The notes: a model not told the origin generated them from the sequence alone. Counted from the stretch's first letter, positions 19,854-30,187 are shown. The stretch: DNA of 64,000 nt from an uncultured Coprococcus sp. (GCA_947626675.1 CANQTC010000003.1:153356-217355), one strand, 5' to 3'. Program-made: numbers and translations.

Positions 19854-20360
19854 ATTAGCGAATTAATGATTAACGAACAAATCAGGGACAAAGAGGTACG
19901 TTTAATAGGCGAGGACGGTCAGGTGATAGGCGTTATGTCCTCAAAGGAAGCTTTAAAGCTTGCAAAAGAAGCCGAGCTTGATTTAGTCAAGATTGCTCCA
20001 CAGGCAAAACCACCTGTATGCAAGATTATTGATTATGGTAAGTACCGTTATGAGATGGCGCGTAAAGAAAAAGAAGCCAAGAAAAAACAGAAAACAATGG
20101 AGATTAAAGAAGTCAGACTTTCTCCAAATATTGACACTAATGACCTTAATACAAAGGTAAACCAGGCAAGAAAATTCCTGAGTCATGGAGACAAGGTTAA
20201 AGTTACGCTTCGCTTCAGGGGAAGAGAACTGGCTCATGTTGAACAGACAAAGGGAATTCTTGATGAATTTACTGAAAAACTTTCAGATATAGCAGTAGTT
20301 GATAAGCCTGCAAAATTTGAAGGAAGAAGCATGATAATGTTTTTAACACAAAAGCGTTAA
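19854..20360 (+). CDS. infC: Translation initiation factor IF-3 (probable ATT start)
   Basis: IF3 sequence MINEQIRDKEVRLI; GGAGGT at 19840-19845 is spaced for ATT 19854, not ATG 19866. Confidence 0.93.
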   Translation: MSELMINEQIRDKEVRLIGEDGQVIGVMSSKEALKLAKEAELDLVKIAPQAKPPVCKIIDYGKYRYEMARKEKEAKKKQKTMEIKEVRLSPNIDTNDLNTKVNQARKFLSHGDKVKVTLRFRGRELAHVEQTKGILDEFTEKLSDIAVVDKPAKFEGRSMIMFLTQKR

Positions 20361-20398
20361 GTTAGGATATAAGCATATATTTAAGGAGGAAATAAAAA

Positions 20399-20596
20399 AT
20401 GGCTAAATTAAAGACAAAAAGAGCAGCAGCTAAGCGTTTTAAAAAGACTGCGAATGGCGGTTTAAAGAGAGCAAAAGCTTATAAGAGTCATATTTTAACA
20501 AAAAAGACAACTAAGAGAAAGAGAAATCTTAGAAAAGCTACGATGACAGATGCAACAAACGAGAAGGTAATGAAGAAGATATTACCTTATATCTAA
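20399..20596 (+). CDS. rpmI: 50S ribosomal protein L35
   Basis: [13 protein letters not shown]...[17 protein letters not shown]. Confidence 0.96.
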   Translation: MAKLKTKRAAAKRFKKTANGGLKRAKAYKSHILTKKTTKRKRNLRKATMTDATNEKVMKKILPYI

Positions 20597-20619
20597 TATA
20601 TGTAGGAGGATAAAGACGA

Positions 20620-20976
20620 ATGGCAAGAGTTAAAGGCGGAATGAACGCAAAGCAGAAGCATAATAAAGTATTAAAACTTGCAAAGGGTTACAGAGGAGCC
20701 AGAAGCAAGCAGTATAGAGTGGCAAAGCAGTCAGTTATGAGAGCGCTTACAAGCTCATATGCTGGCAGAAAGCAGAGAAAGAGACAGTTCAGACAGTTAT
20801 GGATTGCCCGTATCAACGCAGCAGCAAGAATGAATGATATTTCATACAGCAAATTAATGCATGGTCTTAAACTTGCAGGTGTTGATATCAACAGAAAGAT
20901 GCTTTCAGAGATGGCTATCAGCGATGCAGAAGGCTTCAAGAAGCTGGTAGATGTTGCAAAGGCAAAGCTTGCATAA
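20620..20976 (+). CDS. rplT: 50S ribosomal protein L20
   Basis: [35 protein letters not shown]. Confidence 0.97.
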   Translation: MARVKGGMNAKQKHNKVLKLAKGYRGARSKQYRVAKQSVMRALTSSYAGRKQRKRQFRQLWIARINAAARMNDISYSKLMHGLKLAGVDINRKMLSEMAISDAEGFKKLVDVAKAKLA

Positions 20977-20990
20977 ATAAATATACAGTG

Positions 20991-21026
20991 AAAAAAATTG
21001 TCGTACGATGTGCGGCAATTTTTTTG
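20991..21026 (+). terminator. Intrinsic terminator after rplT
   Basis: attgtcgt/tgcggcaat stem flanked by A7/T7. Confidence 0.75.
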
Positions 21027-21060
21027 TTTCCCCATTTCCAACCCCCCACAGATATGGTAT

Positions 21061-21355
21061 AATGTGAACACTTAACGAGTGCGAGCCTCGGCGAAGCGCG
21101 AGTTTAGTGAGAACTTATACCTGTGACCTTAGCGAGTACGAAGTATGAGCTTAGTTCACATGGTGAAATGTGAACACTTAACGAGTGCGAGCCTCGGCGA
21201 AGCGCGAGTTTAGTGAGAACTTATACCTGTGACCTTAGCGAGTACGAAGTATGAGCTTAGTTCACATGGTGAAATGTGAACACTTAACGAGTGCAAGCCT
21301 CGGCGAAGCGCGAGTTTAGTGAGAACTTATACCTGTGACCTTAGCGAATACGAAG
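21061..21355. repeat. 106-bp tandem repeat, about 2.8 copies
   Basis: Copies start at 21061, 21167, 21273 (AATGTGAACACTTAACGAG...GCTTAGTTCACATGGTGA). First two appear identical; third has 2 changes and diverges at 21356. Confidence 0.97.
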
Positions 21356-21391
21356 GAGCAGCATTTATTATAATAGAGGAGAAAGAGGATT

Positions 21392-22270
21392 ATGCAGAAA
21401 ATAAAATTAGAAAATCAGAAAATAGAGGTCGTTATCAATCGTTTTGGTGCAGAACTTTCCAGTATCTTCAATAAAGATACAAAAACAGAGTATGTATGGA
21501 ATGCTGATGAGAAATACTGGAAGCGCCATGCTCCTGTTTTATTCCCGATAGTGGGAAGTCTGAAAAATAAAGAATACATATATGATGGCAGCAAATATCC
21601 TATGGGACAGCATGGATTTGCAAGAGATATGGAATTTGAAGTTATATCTGCGGATGAGAGCGAAGCCTGGTTTGGTCTGAAATATAATGAAGAAACATTA
21701 AAAAAATATCCTTTTCAATTTTATCTCCAGATTGGATACAAGCTGGTAAATAATGAACTGAAAGTTACATGGAAAGTTGTGAATGAAGACGATAAAAAGA
21801 TGTATTTTTCGATTGGCGGTCATCCTGCCTTTTTGTGTCCGATTGCTTCTTGCGGAAAACAGAGCGATTATAGTATAAAGTTTGATACAAAAAATAATCT
21901 GAAATATTCGCTTCTTAGTGCTGACGGACTTGTTGAAAAGGAAAATCTTGTACTTGAAAATCATGACGGATATGTAAAGGTTACAGACAATATGTTTGAT
22001 AATGATGCACTTATTATTGAGGGAAATCAGGCCCATCAGGTAAGTCTTGTAAAGCCGGATGGAAAAGAATATCTTACGGTAACATTTGATGCACCTTTAT
22101 TTGGTTTATGGTCTCCTGCAAAGAAGAACGCACCATTTATATGTATTGAACCGTGGTATGGAAGATGTGATAAAGAGACGTTTGCAGGTACTCTTGAAGA
22201 AAGAGAATATGGCAATGTGCTTATGCCGAATGAAGTATTTGAAAAAAGTTATACAATAAAGGCCGAATAG
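21392..22270 (+). CDS. Aldose 1-epimerase family (LacX-like)
   Basis: NRFGAELSSI, APVLFPIVGSL, QHGFARDMEF motifs. Confidence 0.88.
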   Translation: MQKIKLENQKIEVVINRFGAELSSIFNKDTKTEYVWNADEKYWKRHAPVLFPIVGSLKNKEYIYDGSKYPMGQHGFARDMEFEVISADESEAWFGLKYNEETLKKYPFQFYLQIGYKLVNNELKVTWKVVNEDDKKMYFSIGGHPAFLCPIASCGKQSDYSIKFDTKNNLKYSLLSADGLVEKENLVLENHDGYVKVTDNMFDNDALIIEGNQAHQVSLVKPDGKEYLTVTFDAPLFGLWSPAKKNAPFICIEPWYGRCDKETFAGTLEEREYGNVLMPNEVFEKSYTIKAE

Positions 22271-22285
22271 GCGAGGGGGGATAGC

Positions 22286-22591
22286 ATGTTTGTAGAAAAA
22301 ATTACAAAAGACCAGATGAAGATGTTTTTGGAAACATTTGCGTGCTGCAGTGAACAGAAAAACCTCGTTATGCATCTGAATTATGCAGGAAAAGAACCTT
22401 ATCTTGACGTTACAAGAATAAGCAATGGTATGTTCTATACGGATTCATATTATGATTTCGACAGTACATACTGCAGCAATTTATGGAATAAATTTTTGTA
22501 TACACAGTTTACGCATGAATATTACAGTGCGTATAAAGCTTTCCTGATGAAAGGCGTGGAGCAGAAACTGACCAATATGGTAAAGATATAA
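22286..22591 (+). CDS. Hypothetical protein, 101 aa
   Basis: Closely follows the epimerase gene; RBS gaggggg. Confidence 0.6.
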   Translation: MFVEKITKDQMKMFLETFACCSEQKNLVMHLNYAGKEPYLDVTRISNGMFYTDSYYDFDSTYCSNLWNKFLYTQFTHEYYSAYKAFLMKGVEQKLTNMVKI

Positions 22592-22706
22592 CTTGATTTT
22601 AATAGTAGTTGGCCGGCAGGTATGAATCTATATTAGTAAAAAATAACCAGTATTCATACCTGACGGCGGGATAAAAGCGGGGATTAAAAAAAGTTGTAAA
22701 AAAGTG

Positions 22707-22735
22707 TTGACAAATGATTTGTTTGGTAGTAAGAT
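22707..22735 (+). promoter_or_regulatory. Promoter for tRNA-Leu
   Basis: TTGACA (22707-22712), 17-bp spacer, TAAGAT (22730-22735). Confidence 0.65.
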
Positions 22736-22775
22736 ATATCTTGCGTTGGCGAGATGCTAACAAACAGAATAGCAT

Positions 22776-22859
22776 GCGGGAGTGCTGGAATTGGCAGACA
22801 GGCTAGACTAAGGATCTAGTGCTGGAAACGGCGTGTGGGTTCAAGTCCCATCTCCCGCA
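22776..22859 (+). tRNA. tRNA-Leu(AAG)
   Basis: Acceptor GCGGGAG/CTCCCGC, D-arm, CTAGA-CTAAGGA-TCTAG anticodon arm (AAG), long variable arm, GGTTCAAGTCC T-arm, discriminator A; CCA not encoded. Confidence 0.93.
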
Positions 22860-22875
22860 TTGAAATTAAAACGTG

Positions 22876-22912
22876 GGAAACCTTGATTTTACATAGGTTT
22901 CCTATTTTTTTT
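22876..22912 (+). terminator. Intrinsic terminator after tRNA-Leu
   Basis: ggaaacct/aggtttcc stem + T8. Confidence 0.8.
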
Positions 22913-23040
22913 CTGTCAGAATAAAGGAATGTTATAATCAAATTACCAATATTATTGTTCATGATAGCGGGGGATTGTTTCGGGATAATGTAATGCTTTG
23001 CAGGTGGATGATATGTGTTTTTGTAAAAAACAGCGAATAC

Positions 23041-23087
23041 AAGGTGCATGGTCTTTTTATCAGATGATAAGACCTTGTACCTTTTTT
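23041..23087 (+). terminator. Terminator-like hairpin
   Basis: aaggtgca-tggtctt.../aagacc-ttgtacctt + T6. Confidence 0.65.
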
Positions 23088-23329
23088 GCTTTAAGGATTA
23101 AGAAACATCTCTTAAAATTCCTTAATGTGGGCGATAAGGCTAGACATAAAACGGAATTAAGTTTAAAATTGCATAGAGTAGAAGGAGAGGCTAACTGTAG
23201 TATACTTGTTGTTTGGAGTATACAGTATTTTGTTATGATGCATTTTTGATGCATACGGTATATACAATGCAGATATCAGATGCTATAGTTTGTAATTACT
23301 TAAAATACAGCTATTTTAAGGAGGATGTA

Positions 23330-24364
23330 ATGGATAGATATAAAAAAGTAAGAACGGCTGCCATAGCTGCGATTTCAGGAACGTTGGCACTGTCTTTGTG
23401 CGGATGTGGAAAAATCAGCGCAAAAGATACTGCGCCAAAGATAAATTTGGAGACATACAGTAAAGTGGAGTATGATACAGTCGCTGTGCAGCAGGGAGAT
23501 ATTGCTTCGGTTTTGGAGATGACATTAAAGCCGGAGGATTATGAAAGTAAAAATTATTCTATTACACAGTCAGATTATAAAGTGGATAAAGTCAATGTAA
23601 AAGAAGGCGACCGGGTAAGCAAGGGCGATGTTATGATTGCATTTCAGGCAAAAGAAGTGCAGGATACAATAGACCAGTACATTGAGCAAAAAGCACAGGA
23701 TGAGATGCTGATAGACCATTATACAAAGCTTATGGCGATAGACAGTGAAAATGATTATACAGATGATATCGCAGGACTTCGGGAGGATATAGAGTTATCC
23801 AATCTTTATATAGAAGAACAGAATGAGAGAATGAAGGATTATCAGGTGATTGCAGAGCGTGATGGAACTGTAACATATGTAGATGAGAATTTGCAGTATG
23901 AAGATACAACGGTGCTTGCAGGGGCAACGCTGATAACACTTGTTTCCGGCTCATCGGATTATACAGCGACAACCGACGATGCGTATGCGTTTCAGGTCGG
24001 TGAGATATATGATGCGGAATTTCAGATTGCAACATATGAAATGAAGCTTACAAAATGTGATAAGTATACAGACAGCGCGACAGATAAGGAAATGCAGAAA
24101 CTTGTATTTGAACCGACAATGGATATGTCCGGTGTGAAAGAATCGGATGTGCTGAATATGACAATTAATAAACCTGTAATAAAAAATGTAATATATGTAG
24201 ACAAGGATGCTGTCTTTGAAGGAAATGACGGAAATTATTATGCCTATGTAGTGAATGAAGAAGGCTATCGAAATGCTGTTAAAGTAACGATAGGTGATAC
24301 GGTAGATAACTATATTATTATAAAAGAAGGATTAAAAGCAGGAGAGCAGGTGACTTTAAATTGA
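23330..24364 (+). CDS. HlyD/MacA-type efflux adaptor lipoprotein
   Basis: Lipobox LSLCGCG; lipoyl-like KVNVKEGDRVSKGDVMIAF; ORF opens at 23213, ATG 23330 has AAGGAGG. Confidence 0.8.
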   Translation: MDRYKKVRTAAIAAISGTLALSLCGCGKISAKDTAPKINLETYSKVEYDTVAVQQGDIASVLEMTLKPEDYESKNYSITQSDYKVDKVNVKEGDRVSKGDVMIAFQAKEVQDTIDQYIEQKAQDEMLIDHYTKLMAIDSENDYTDDIAGLREDIELSNLYIEEQNERMKDYQVIAERDGTVTYVDENLQYEDTTVLAGATLITLVSGSSDYTATTDDAYAFQVGEIYDAEFQIATYEMKLTKCDKYTDSATDKEMQKLVFEPTMDMSGVKESDVLNMTINKPVIKNVIYVDKDAVFEGNDGNYYAYVVNEEGYRNAVKVTIGDTVDNYIIIKEGLKAGEQVTLN

Positions 24365-26673
24365 GATTATTTGATTATATAACCGGAAAAAGAAAAGCAA
24401 TATCAGTTGTTTCATCGTTTTTGGTGATGGCGATGTTATTTTCGGGATGCGGAAAGAAAATCGATGAAAATATCCCGGAACTTGTTGAACCGATAAGTAC
24501 AAATTCGGCATACAGACCTGTTACTTATGGCGATATCGGAAAACTCGTTATAAAAACGGCTTCCGTTGTTCCGACTGAGCATTGTTATTTCTATGATACA
24601 AATGTAGATATCGCAAAGATTTATGTTAATGTAGGGGATTATGTTAAAGAGGGAGATGTTTTGGTAGAAGCAAACAGTGACAGTGCGGCTTCAGACGAGG
24701 ATACTGAAAGCGAAAACATATCCCTGCAGAAAGCAATTCAGGAGATTAACCAGAATATATATTATGAAAGTCAGGAGGAGCTTGACTGGAAAATAAAAGC
24801 ATGTGAAGAAGCCGGCGACGAGGAAAGTGCACAGGCATACAGACTTGAGAAGGCTACTGCGGCAGAAAACAACAGATATGACAATATGTTATATGAATAT
24901 AAGCTGAATAAATCACAGAAGAACCTCGATGAAAAAACAGAATTGAAAGAGAATGGAACGATTAAGGCGGACCATTCCGGTTATGTGACATATGTAAAAA
25001 ATATCACTTCATCGAATAGTATATCGGGTGGGGAAAATGTGGTCGTTATTTCTGACACAGAAGAGCCGTATATTGAAATCCCCGGCGAGCAGGTGAAAAA
25101 GGGTGCATATGATGTGTTCAATAATATGTATACAATCATTGACGGTAAGCGGTATGAAATAGAGCCATATAATTACACAAATCAGGAGCTTGCCGTTGCA
25201 CAGAGTATGTCAAGCGTTCCAAATGTACGATTTAAGCTGAAAGGCGGAGATAAGAAACCGCTTAAGACAGGAAATACGTTATCCCTTTATTTTTCAACTT
25301 CGGAAGTTACCAATGTTCTTATGGTAGCAAATGATTCTTTATATGAAGAAAGCGGACAGACATTTGTATATGTAAAAACGGAGAGCAACGATAAAGAAAG
25401 ACGCGATATCAAAATAGGAAAAAGTGATGAAAACTATACAGAAGTTCTTGAAGGACTGAAAGAAGGTGAACTTGTTTATTATGCATCCGATTCAATCATG
25501 CCTTCTAACTATGTCGAGTATAAGGTTACACTTAGTAATTTTAATAATATGAGCTCAAGTAAAAGCTATACAATGGATGATACCAATATGGTTACTTATT
25601 CAGCGCCATGTGAAGGTTATTTTAACACGATTAATGTCGTTGAAGGACAGGAAGTTAAGAAAGGCGATGTGTTATGTGTGATTGACAGCGGCGGCGGAAG
25701 CGCTGAGGTTAAGGCAATAGACAGGGAGATAGCCGAGAAAAACATGGCATATCAGGATGCTGTGGCTGATTATGACAAACAGATAGGCGATTTGTCGCAG
25801 CAGATATCAGATTGGAATTCCGGAAAGCTTCCGGAGAAAAAAGCATCGCCTGGTGAACCTGATGAAAACAATACGTTATATATGGCAGAGCAGCTTACCT
25901 GTCAAAGACAGATACTTTCATATAGAAAACAGATAGAAACGCTGAACTACAATTCGGAGATTGCAGCACTTGCAAGCAAAAAAGAAAAGCTGAATGAGAA
26001 TAATGACGGAAATGGAAATATCAGTGTTTATGCTGACCAGGATGGTTATGTAAAGAAGGTATATGCTGATGTAGATAAAAAGATTGAAGCGGGCGCTAAC
26101 ATATTAAGCGTGGGTTCTGAGGAAAATCTCATTATGGCGCTTTCTTTAAAGAGCGATGATGGAAATAACAGAAGAGGCGGCAGAGAAGATTCCGGAGATG
26201 ACAGTGGAAATACTGCACCTGCTACGCTGAAATTAAATCAGAGTGTGACACTTGTAAATACAAGTGATGAAAGCATCAAATATCAGGGAAAATGTATCGG
26301 TGCTACAGCCGATTCATCCCGGGTATATATCACTACTGATAAAGAAGGAACCGTGCATGTAACAAAGAGTGCAGGGGATGAAGAAACAAAGTATTATATA
26401 GAGGTTTCAGATTCGAAATTCTATGATGAACCGAAGGGGTATTCTGTCAGATATGCAAAAACATATCTTGAAAATGTTATCATGATACCTACGAATATGA
26501 TTTATCATGAGGTAGCAAAGACAAATGGTAAAGAATATGATTATGTATGGAAAATTATGGACGGTCAGCTTGTAAAGCAGTATATAACGAAAGGCGTGTC
26601 TGATAAGACGCAGACCTGTATACTTACAGGAATCAGTGAAGGCGATGTTATAGCCAAAGAAACAACACAGTAG
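24361..26673 (+). CDS. Large efflux adaptor lipoprotein with two lipoyl-like modules (TTG start)
   Basis: Lipobox LFSGCG; IYVNVGDYVKEGDVLVEA and NVVEGQEVKKGDVLCVIDSG; TTG start overlaps upstream stop. Confidence 0.8.
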   Translation: MRLFDYITGKRKAISVVSSFLVMAMLFSGCGKKIDENIPELVEPISTNSAYRPVTYGDIGKLVIKTASVVPTEHCYFYDTNVDIAKIYVNVGDYVKEGDVLVEANSDSAASDEDTESENISLQKAIQEINQNIYYESQEELDWKIKACEEAGDEESAQAYRLEKATAAENNRYDNMLYEYKLNKSQKNLDEKTELKENGTIKADHSGYVTYVKNITSSNSISGGENVVVISDTEEPYIEIPGEQVKKGAYDVFNNMYTIIDGKRYEIEPYNYTNQELAVAQSMSSVPNVRFKLKGGDKKPLKTGNTLSLYFSTSEVTNVLMVANDSLYEESGQTFVYVKTESNDKERRDIKIGKSDENYTEVLEGLKEGELVYYASDSIMPSNYVEYKVTLSNFNNMSSSKSYTMDDTNMVTYSAPCEGYFNTINVVEGQEVKKGDVLCVIDSGGGSAEVKAIDREIAEKNMAYQDAVADYDKQIGDLSQQISDWNSGKLPEKKASPGEPDENNTLYMAEQLTCQRQILSYRKQIETLNYNSEIAALASKKEKLNENNDGNGNISVYADQDGYVKKVYADVDKKIEAGANILSVGSEENLIMALSLKSDDGNNRRGGREDSGDDSGNTAPATLKLNQSVTLVNTSDESIKYQGKCIGATADSSRVYITTDKEGTVHVTKSAGDEETKYYIEVSDSKFYDEPKGYSVRYAKTYLENVIMIPTNMIYHEVAKTNGKEYDYVWKIMDGQLVKQYITKGVSDKTQTCILTGISEGDVIAKETTQ

Positions 26674-26686
26674 AGAGGGGACAATC

Positions 26687-29506
26687 ATGTTTAAATTTTT
26701 AGGACACAAATTATTAAATAAAAAATGGCTGAATGCTTGTCTTCTTTTGGGTATTATCCTTCTCGTTGCAGTCGCTTCGTGTAATCCGATGTTTAAAAAC
26801 GGAGCGCTTGACATGATGCTTTCATCCAAGTTTGATGCAGCTATAGAGAATAATAATCGATATTCCTGTATGATAGGAAGAACCGGTTCTGTTGCAACAG
26901 AAGATTTTGCGGACACAGATAGTTTAAAAGAAAAAATCGTTTCATATGAAAAGATGTGGAATGAATATCTGGATATTGACGCTATGGAAAATCAATTATA
27001 TATGGCGATGGAGGGTACATTTGCAGTATCCAATCTTGGAAACAGGAAATATTTTGATATCGTCTATATGGAAGATATGGAAAAACATATGGATATTACA
27101 TATGGCGAAGGCATGGATGCCTCCGTTTCAGATGGGACATATCCATGTATTATATCGCAGAAATATCTGGATACTTATAACTTAGTTGTTGGAGAGGTGC
27201 TCACGTTTGATGATATAACAGACGCGTCTAAAAAGCCTCTTTCATGTACAATTGTTGGTGTATTTCAGGAAAATGACAGCAGCGATATATATTGGTATGA
27301 TACGATAAACGATTTGGAAAAGCGGATTTTCGTATCAAAAGACAATTTTAATGAGATTTTAGAGAAGTATAATGCGCTTACAATTTATTATAATGATTAT
27401 CAGATGCTTGATTATGCACAGATGACACATTCAAATGCAATGGATACGCTCTATTATCTGAATGAATTCCAGAATGCTGATGGACATTTTGTTCAGAACT
27501 TCTCTGATGTCATTATAGATTACATAGGGGATGCCAAGACGATAAAAATTATTATATGGGTTTTGGAGCTTCCTGTAATTGTCTTGTTGCTGGCATTTAT
27601 ATATATGGTTTCCAGCCAGATATTGGAGATGGAAGATGGAGAAATCGCGATGCTGAAGAGTCGTGGTACAAGTACGAAACAAATACTTGGCATTTATCTT
27701 GGCGAGTCTGCGATATTATCAATAATCGCTATGGCAATAGGAATACCGATAGGATACCTGTTATGTAAGCTTGCGGCGAGTTCAAAATCCTTTTTGCAGT
27801 TTGGGATAAGAGATACTCATTTTTATGGATTTGATATTGGGATGCTGGTTTATTCATTGGCAGCGGCAGTTGTCGCAATCCTGTTTATTACATTGCCTGT
27901 ATTCAAATATGCAAAGAATTCAATCGTCGAGGTAAAGAGCAGGAACGGAAAGGCAAATACAAAGCCATTCTGGGAGAAGTTCTTTATCGATATCATTCTT
28001 GTAGCGGTTTCAATCTATCTGCTTTATAACTATAATAAGCAGAAGCCGAGTATCGCTATGAGCATTTTATCAGGTTCAAGACCGGACCCGCTGATATTCC
28101 TGAACTCGTCATTGTTTATATTTGCAGTTGGTCTTCTGATACTGCGGCTGATTAAATATATGATTAAGTTTATATATTTTATAGGCAGAAAGAAATGGTC
28201 TCCAGCGGTGTATGCTTCATTCCTTCAGATTACAAGAACTGTTAAGAAACAGGGATTTATATCCGTATTCCTTGTTATGACGATTGCAATGGGAATGTTC
28301 AATTCCAATATGGCAAGAACGATTAATGAGAACAAGACGGAAAGACTTGAATATGATATGGGTACGGACCTTATCGTTCAGGAACACTGGCCTATGGGTA
28401 TCTATATGGATAAGGAAAAGAAAACCCACTGGTATTATACGGAAGAAGATTTTGAAAGATATTCAAAGCTTGTAGATGCGGGTTTGTGTAATAGTGTAGC
28501 GAGAGTTATTTATGATGACGAAGCAACGATTAAAATCGGTGGTACAGAGCTTTCAGACTGTCTGATGCTTGGTATCAATACAAAAGATTTTGGTAATACA
28601 GCCGAGTTGAAAAGCGGTCTGAATGAGAAGCACTGGTTTCATTATCTGAATGATATGGCAACTGTTTCAAATGGAGTTATTATATCATCAAATCTTGCTG
28701 AGAAATATAAATTAGCTGTAGGCGACAGTATTTCATATGCGCGTTATAGTCCGATATCAGGGGAAACGCCTGAAGAGATTGCGTCACCTAGCGGAACAAT
28801 TTGCGCGATTGTAGACGCATGGCCTGGATTTAACCAATTTACATACAGTAAAAATTCAGATGGTAAGGTAGAAGAAAAAGAACGATATCTTGTCGTTGCA
28901 AACTATGCGTATGCAGTCGGCGCGTTTGGACAGACACCATATCAGGTATGGATGAATGTTGCAGATGGTGTAGATTATCAGGATATTATAAAAAATCTTG
29001 AAGACCAGGGGATTCGCCTGACGGCTAAGACCAGTCTTGTAAACAACATTACAAAAATGCAGGAGTCACCACTTGTGCTGATTACAAATGGTTTATTCTC
29101 ACTTACGTTTATCATTGCGGTTATATTATGTACGGTAGGTTTCCTGATTTATTGGATTACATCTATCAAACAAAGAGAGCTTTTGTTTGGTATATACAGG
29201 GCTATGGGTATGAGTATGAAAGAGATAAACAAGATGCTTATCAATGAGCAGATGTTCAGCTCGGTGCTTGCAAGTATAGCAGGTTACGGTGTGGGAGCGG
29301 CGGCGACCATCCTGTTTGTAAAGCTTGTTGCGGTTGTATATCTGCCTGAGTCCCATAATATAGGGATATCCATAGTCGTAAATCCGCTTGATATTATAAA
29401 GCTGACAGTTGTTGTATTGTTAATGTTTATTGTATGCTTCATCGTGCTTAGAACCATTTTGAAGAAGATGAACATAACACAGGCATTGAAGCTTGGGGAG
29501 GACTAA
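26687..29506 (+). CDS. FtsX-like ABC transporter permease
   Basis: 939 aa; central and C-terminal TM blocks with FtsX features (IYRAMGMSMKEINKMLINEQ). Confidence 0.88.
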   Translation: MFKFLGHKLLNKKWLNACLLLGIILLVAVASCNPMFKNGALDMMLSSKFDAAIENNNRYSCMIGRTGSVATEDFADTDSLKEKIVSYEKMWNEYLDIDAMENQLYMAMEGTFAVSNLGNRKYFDIVYMEDMEKHMDITYGEGMDASVSDGTYPCIISQKYLDTYNLVVGEVLTFDDITDASKKPLSCTIVGVFQENDSSDIYWYDTINDLEKRIFVSKDNFNEILEKYNALTIYYNDYQMLDYAQMTHSNAMDTLYYLNEFQNADGHFVQNFSDVIIDYIGDAKTIKIIIWVLELPVIVLLLAFIYMVSSQILEMEDGEIAMLKSRGTSTKQILGIYLGESAILSIIAMAIGIPIGYLLCKLAASSKSFLQFGIRDTHFYGFDIGMLVYSLAAAVVAILFITLPVFKYAKNSIVEVKSRNGKANTKPFWEKFFIDIILVAVSIYLLYNYNKQKPSIAMSILSGSRPDPLIFLNSSLFIFAVGLLILRLIKYMIKFIYFIGRKKWSPAVYASFLQITRTVKKQGFISVFLVMTIAMGMFNSNMARTINENKTERLEYDMGTDLIVQEHWPMGIYMDKEKKTHWYYTEEDFERYSKLVDAGLCNSVARVIYDDEATIKIGGTELSDCLMLGINTKDFGNTAELKSGLNEKHWFHYLNDMATVSNGVIISSNLAEKYKLAVGDSISYARYSPISGETPEEIASPSGTICAIVDAWPGFNQFTYSKNSDGKVEEKERYLVVANYAYAVGAFGQTPYQVWMNVADGVDYQDIIKNLEDQGIRLTAKTSLVNNITKMQESPLVLITNGLFSLTFIIAVILCTVGFLIYWITSIKQRELLFGIYRAMGMSMKEINKMLINEQMFSSVLASIAGYGVGAAATILFVKLVAVVYLPESHNIGISIVVNPLDIIKLTVVVLLMFIVCFIVLRTILKKMNITQALKLGED

Positions 29507-29509
29507 AGG

Positions 29510-30187
29510 ATGGATATGAATATGATACAGGCAAGGGATATCAAAAGATGCTTTATGCTGGGAAGCGGCGAACCGTTCTATGCACTTAAGGGAATCAATA
29601 TTGATGTTCCGGCTTCAAAGCTGACGATACTCAAAGGACGTTCCGGTTCAGGAAAAACAACACTTCTTAATATTTTAAGCGCTTTGGACGAGCCTTCAGA
29701 GGGAGATATTATGATAGAGGACAGGGCATACAGCGCCATGTCCGAGTCCCAGAGGGAGGAGCTTAGACGATACGAGATTGGTTTTATATTTCAGTCTGTT
29801 GCACTGATTCCGATTATGAATGCATATGAAAATGTAGATTTTGGACTAAGACTTGCAAAGTATGAGGGGAATCGTGACCAGCGGATAAAAGAGGTTCTGA
29901 GTATGGTAGGGCTTGCTGCAAGAATGTACCATATGCCGAACCAGATGTCGGGTGGTGAGCAGCAAAGAGTTGCAATCGCAAGGGCTGTCGCTCATAAACC
30001 GAAGGTTATATTTGCAGATGAGCCTACGGGTGCGCTTGATACGGCATCAGGATTGAACGTAATGAAATTGTTTAAGGATTTGGTAAATAAAGAGGGAATA
30101 ACCATAGTTATGACGACGCACGACCCAAACCTTATGGAACTCGGCGATGTGGTATATGAGATAGAGGATGGTGAGATAATTGGCTGA
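29510..30187 (+). CDS. ABC transporter ATP-binding protein (MacB/LolD type)
   Basis: GRSGSGKTT, MSGGEQQR, FADEPTGALD. Confidence 0.93.
   Translation: MDMNMIQARDIKRCFMLGSGEPFYALKGINIDVPASKLTILKGRSGSGKTTLLNILSALDEPSEGDIMIEDRAYSAMSESQREELRRYEIGFIFQSVALIPIMNAYENVDFGLRLAKYEGNRDQRIKEVLSMVGLAARMYHMPNQMSGGEQQRVAIARAVAHKPKVIFADEPTGALDTASGLNVMKLFKDLVNKEGITIVMTTHDPNLMELGDVVYEIEDGEIIG

Noticed and set aside
21061-21355. CRISPR-like array
   Set aside because: Tandem 106-bp units have no unique spacers and no cas genes nearby; it is a tandem duplication, not CRISPR.
22998-23249. 83-aa ORF between tRNA-Leu and the exporter operon
   Set aside because: Spans a terminator-like hairpin (23041-23087), has no plausible domain and only a weak start; unlikely to be coding.
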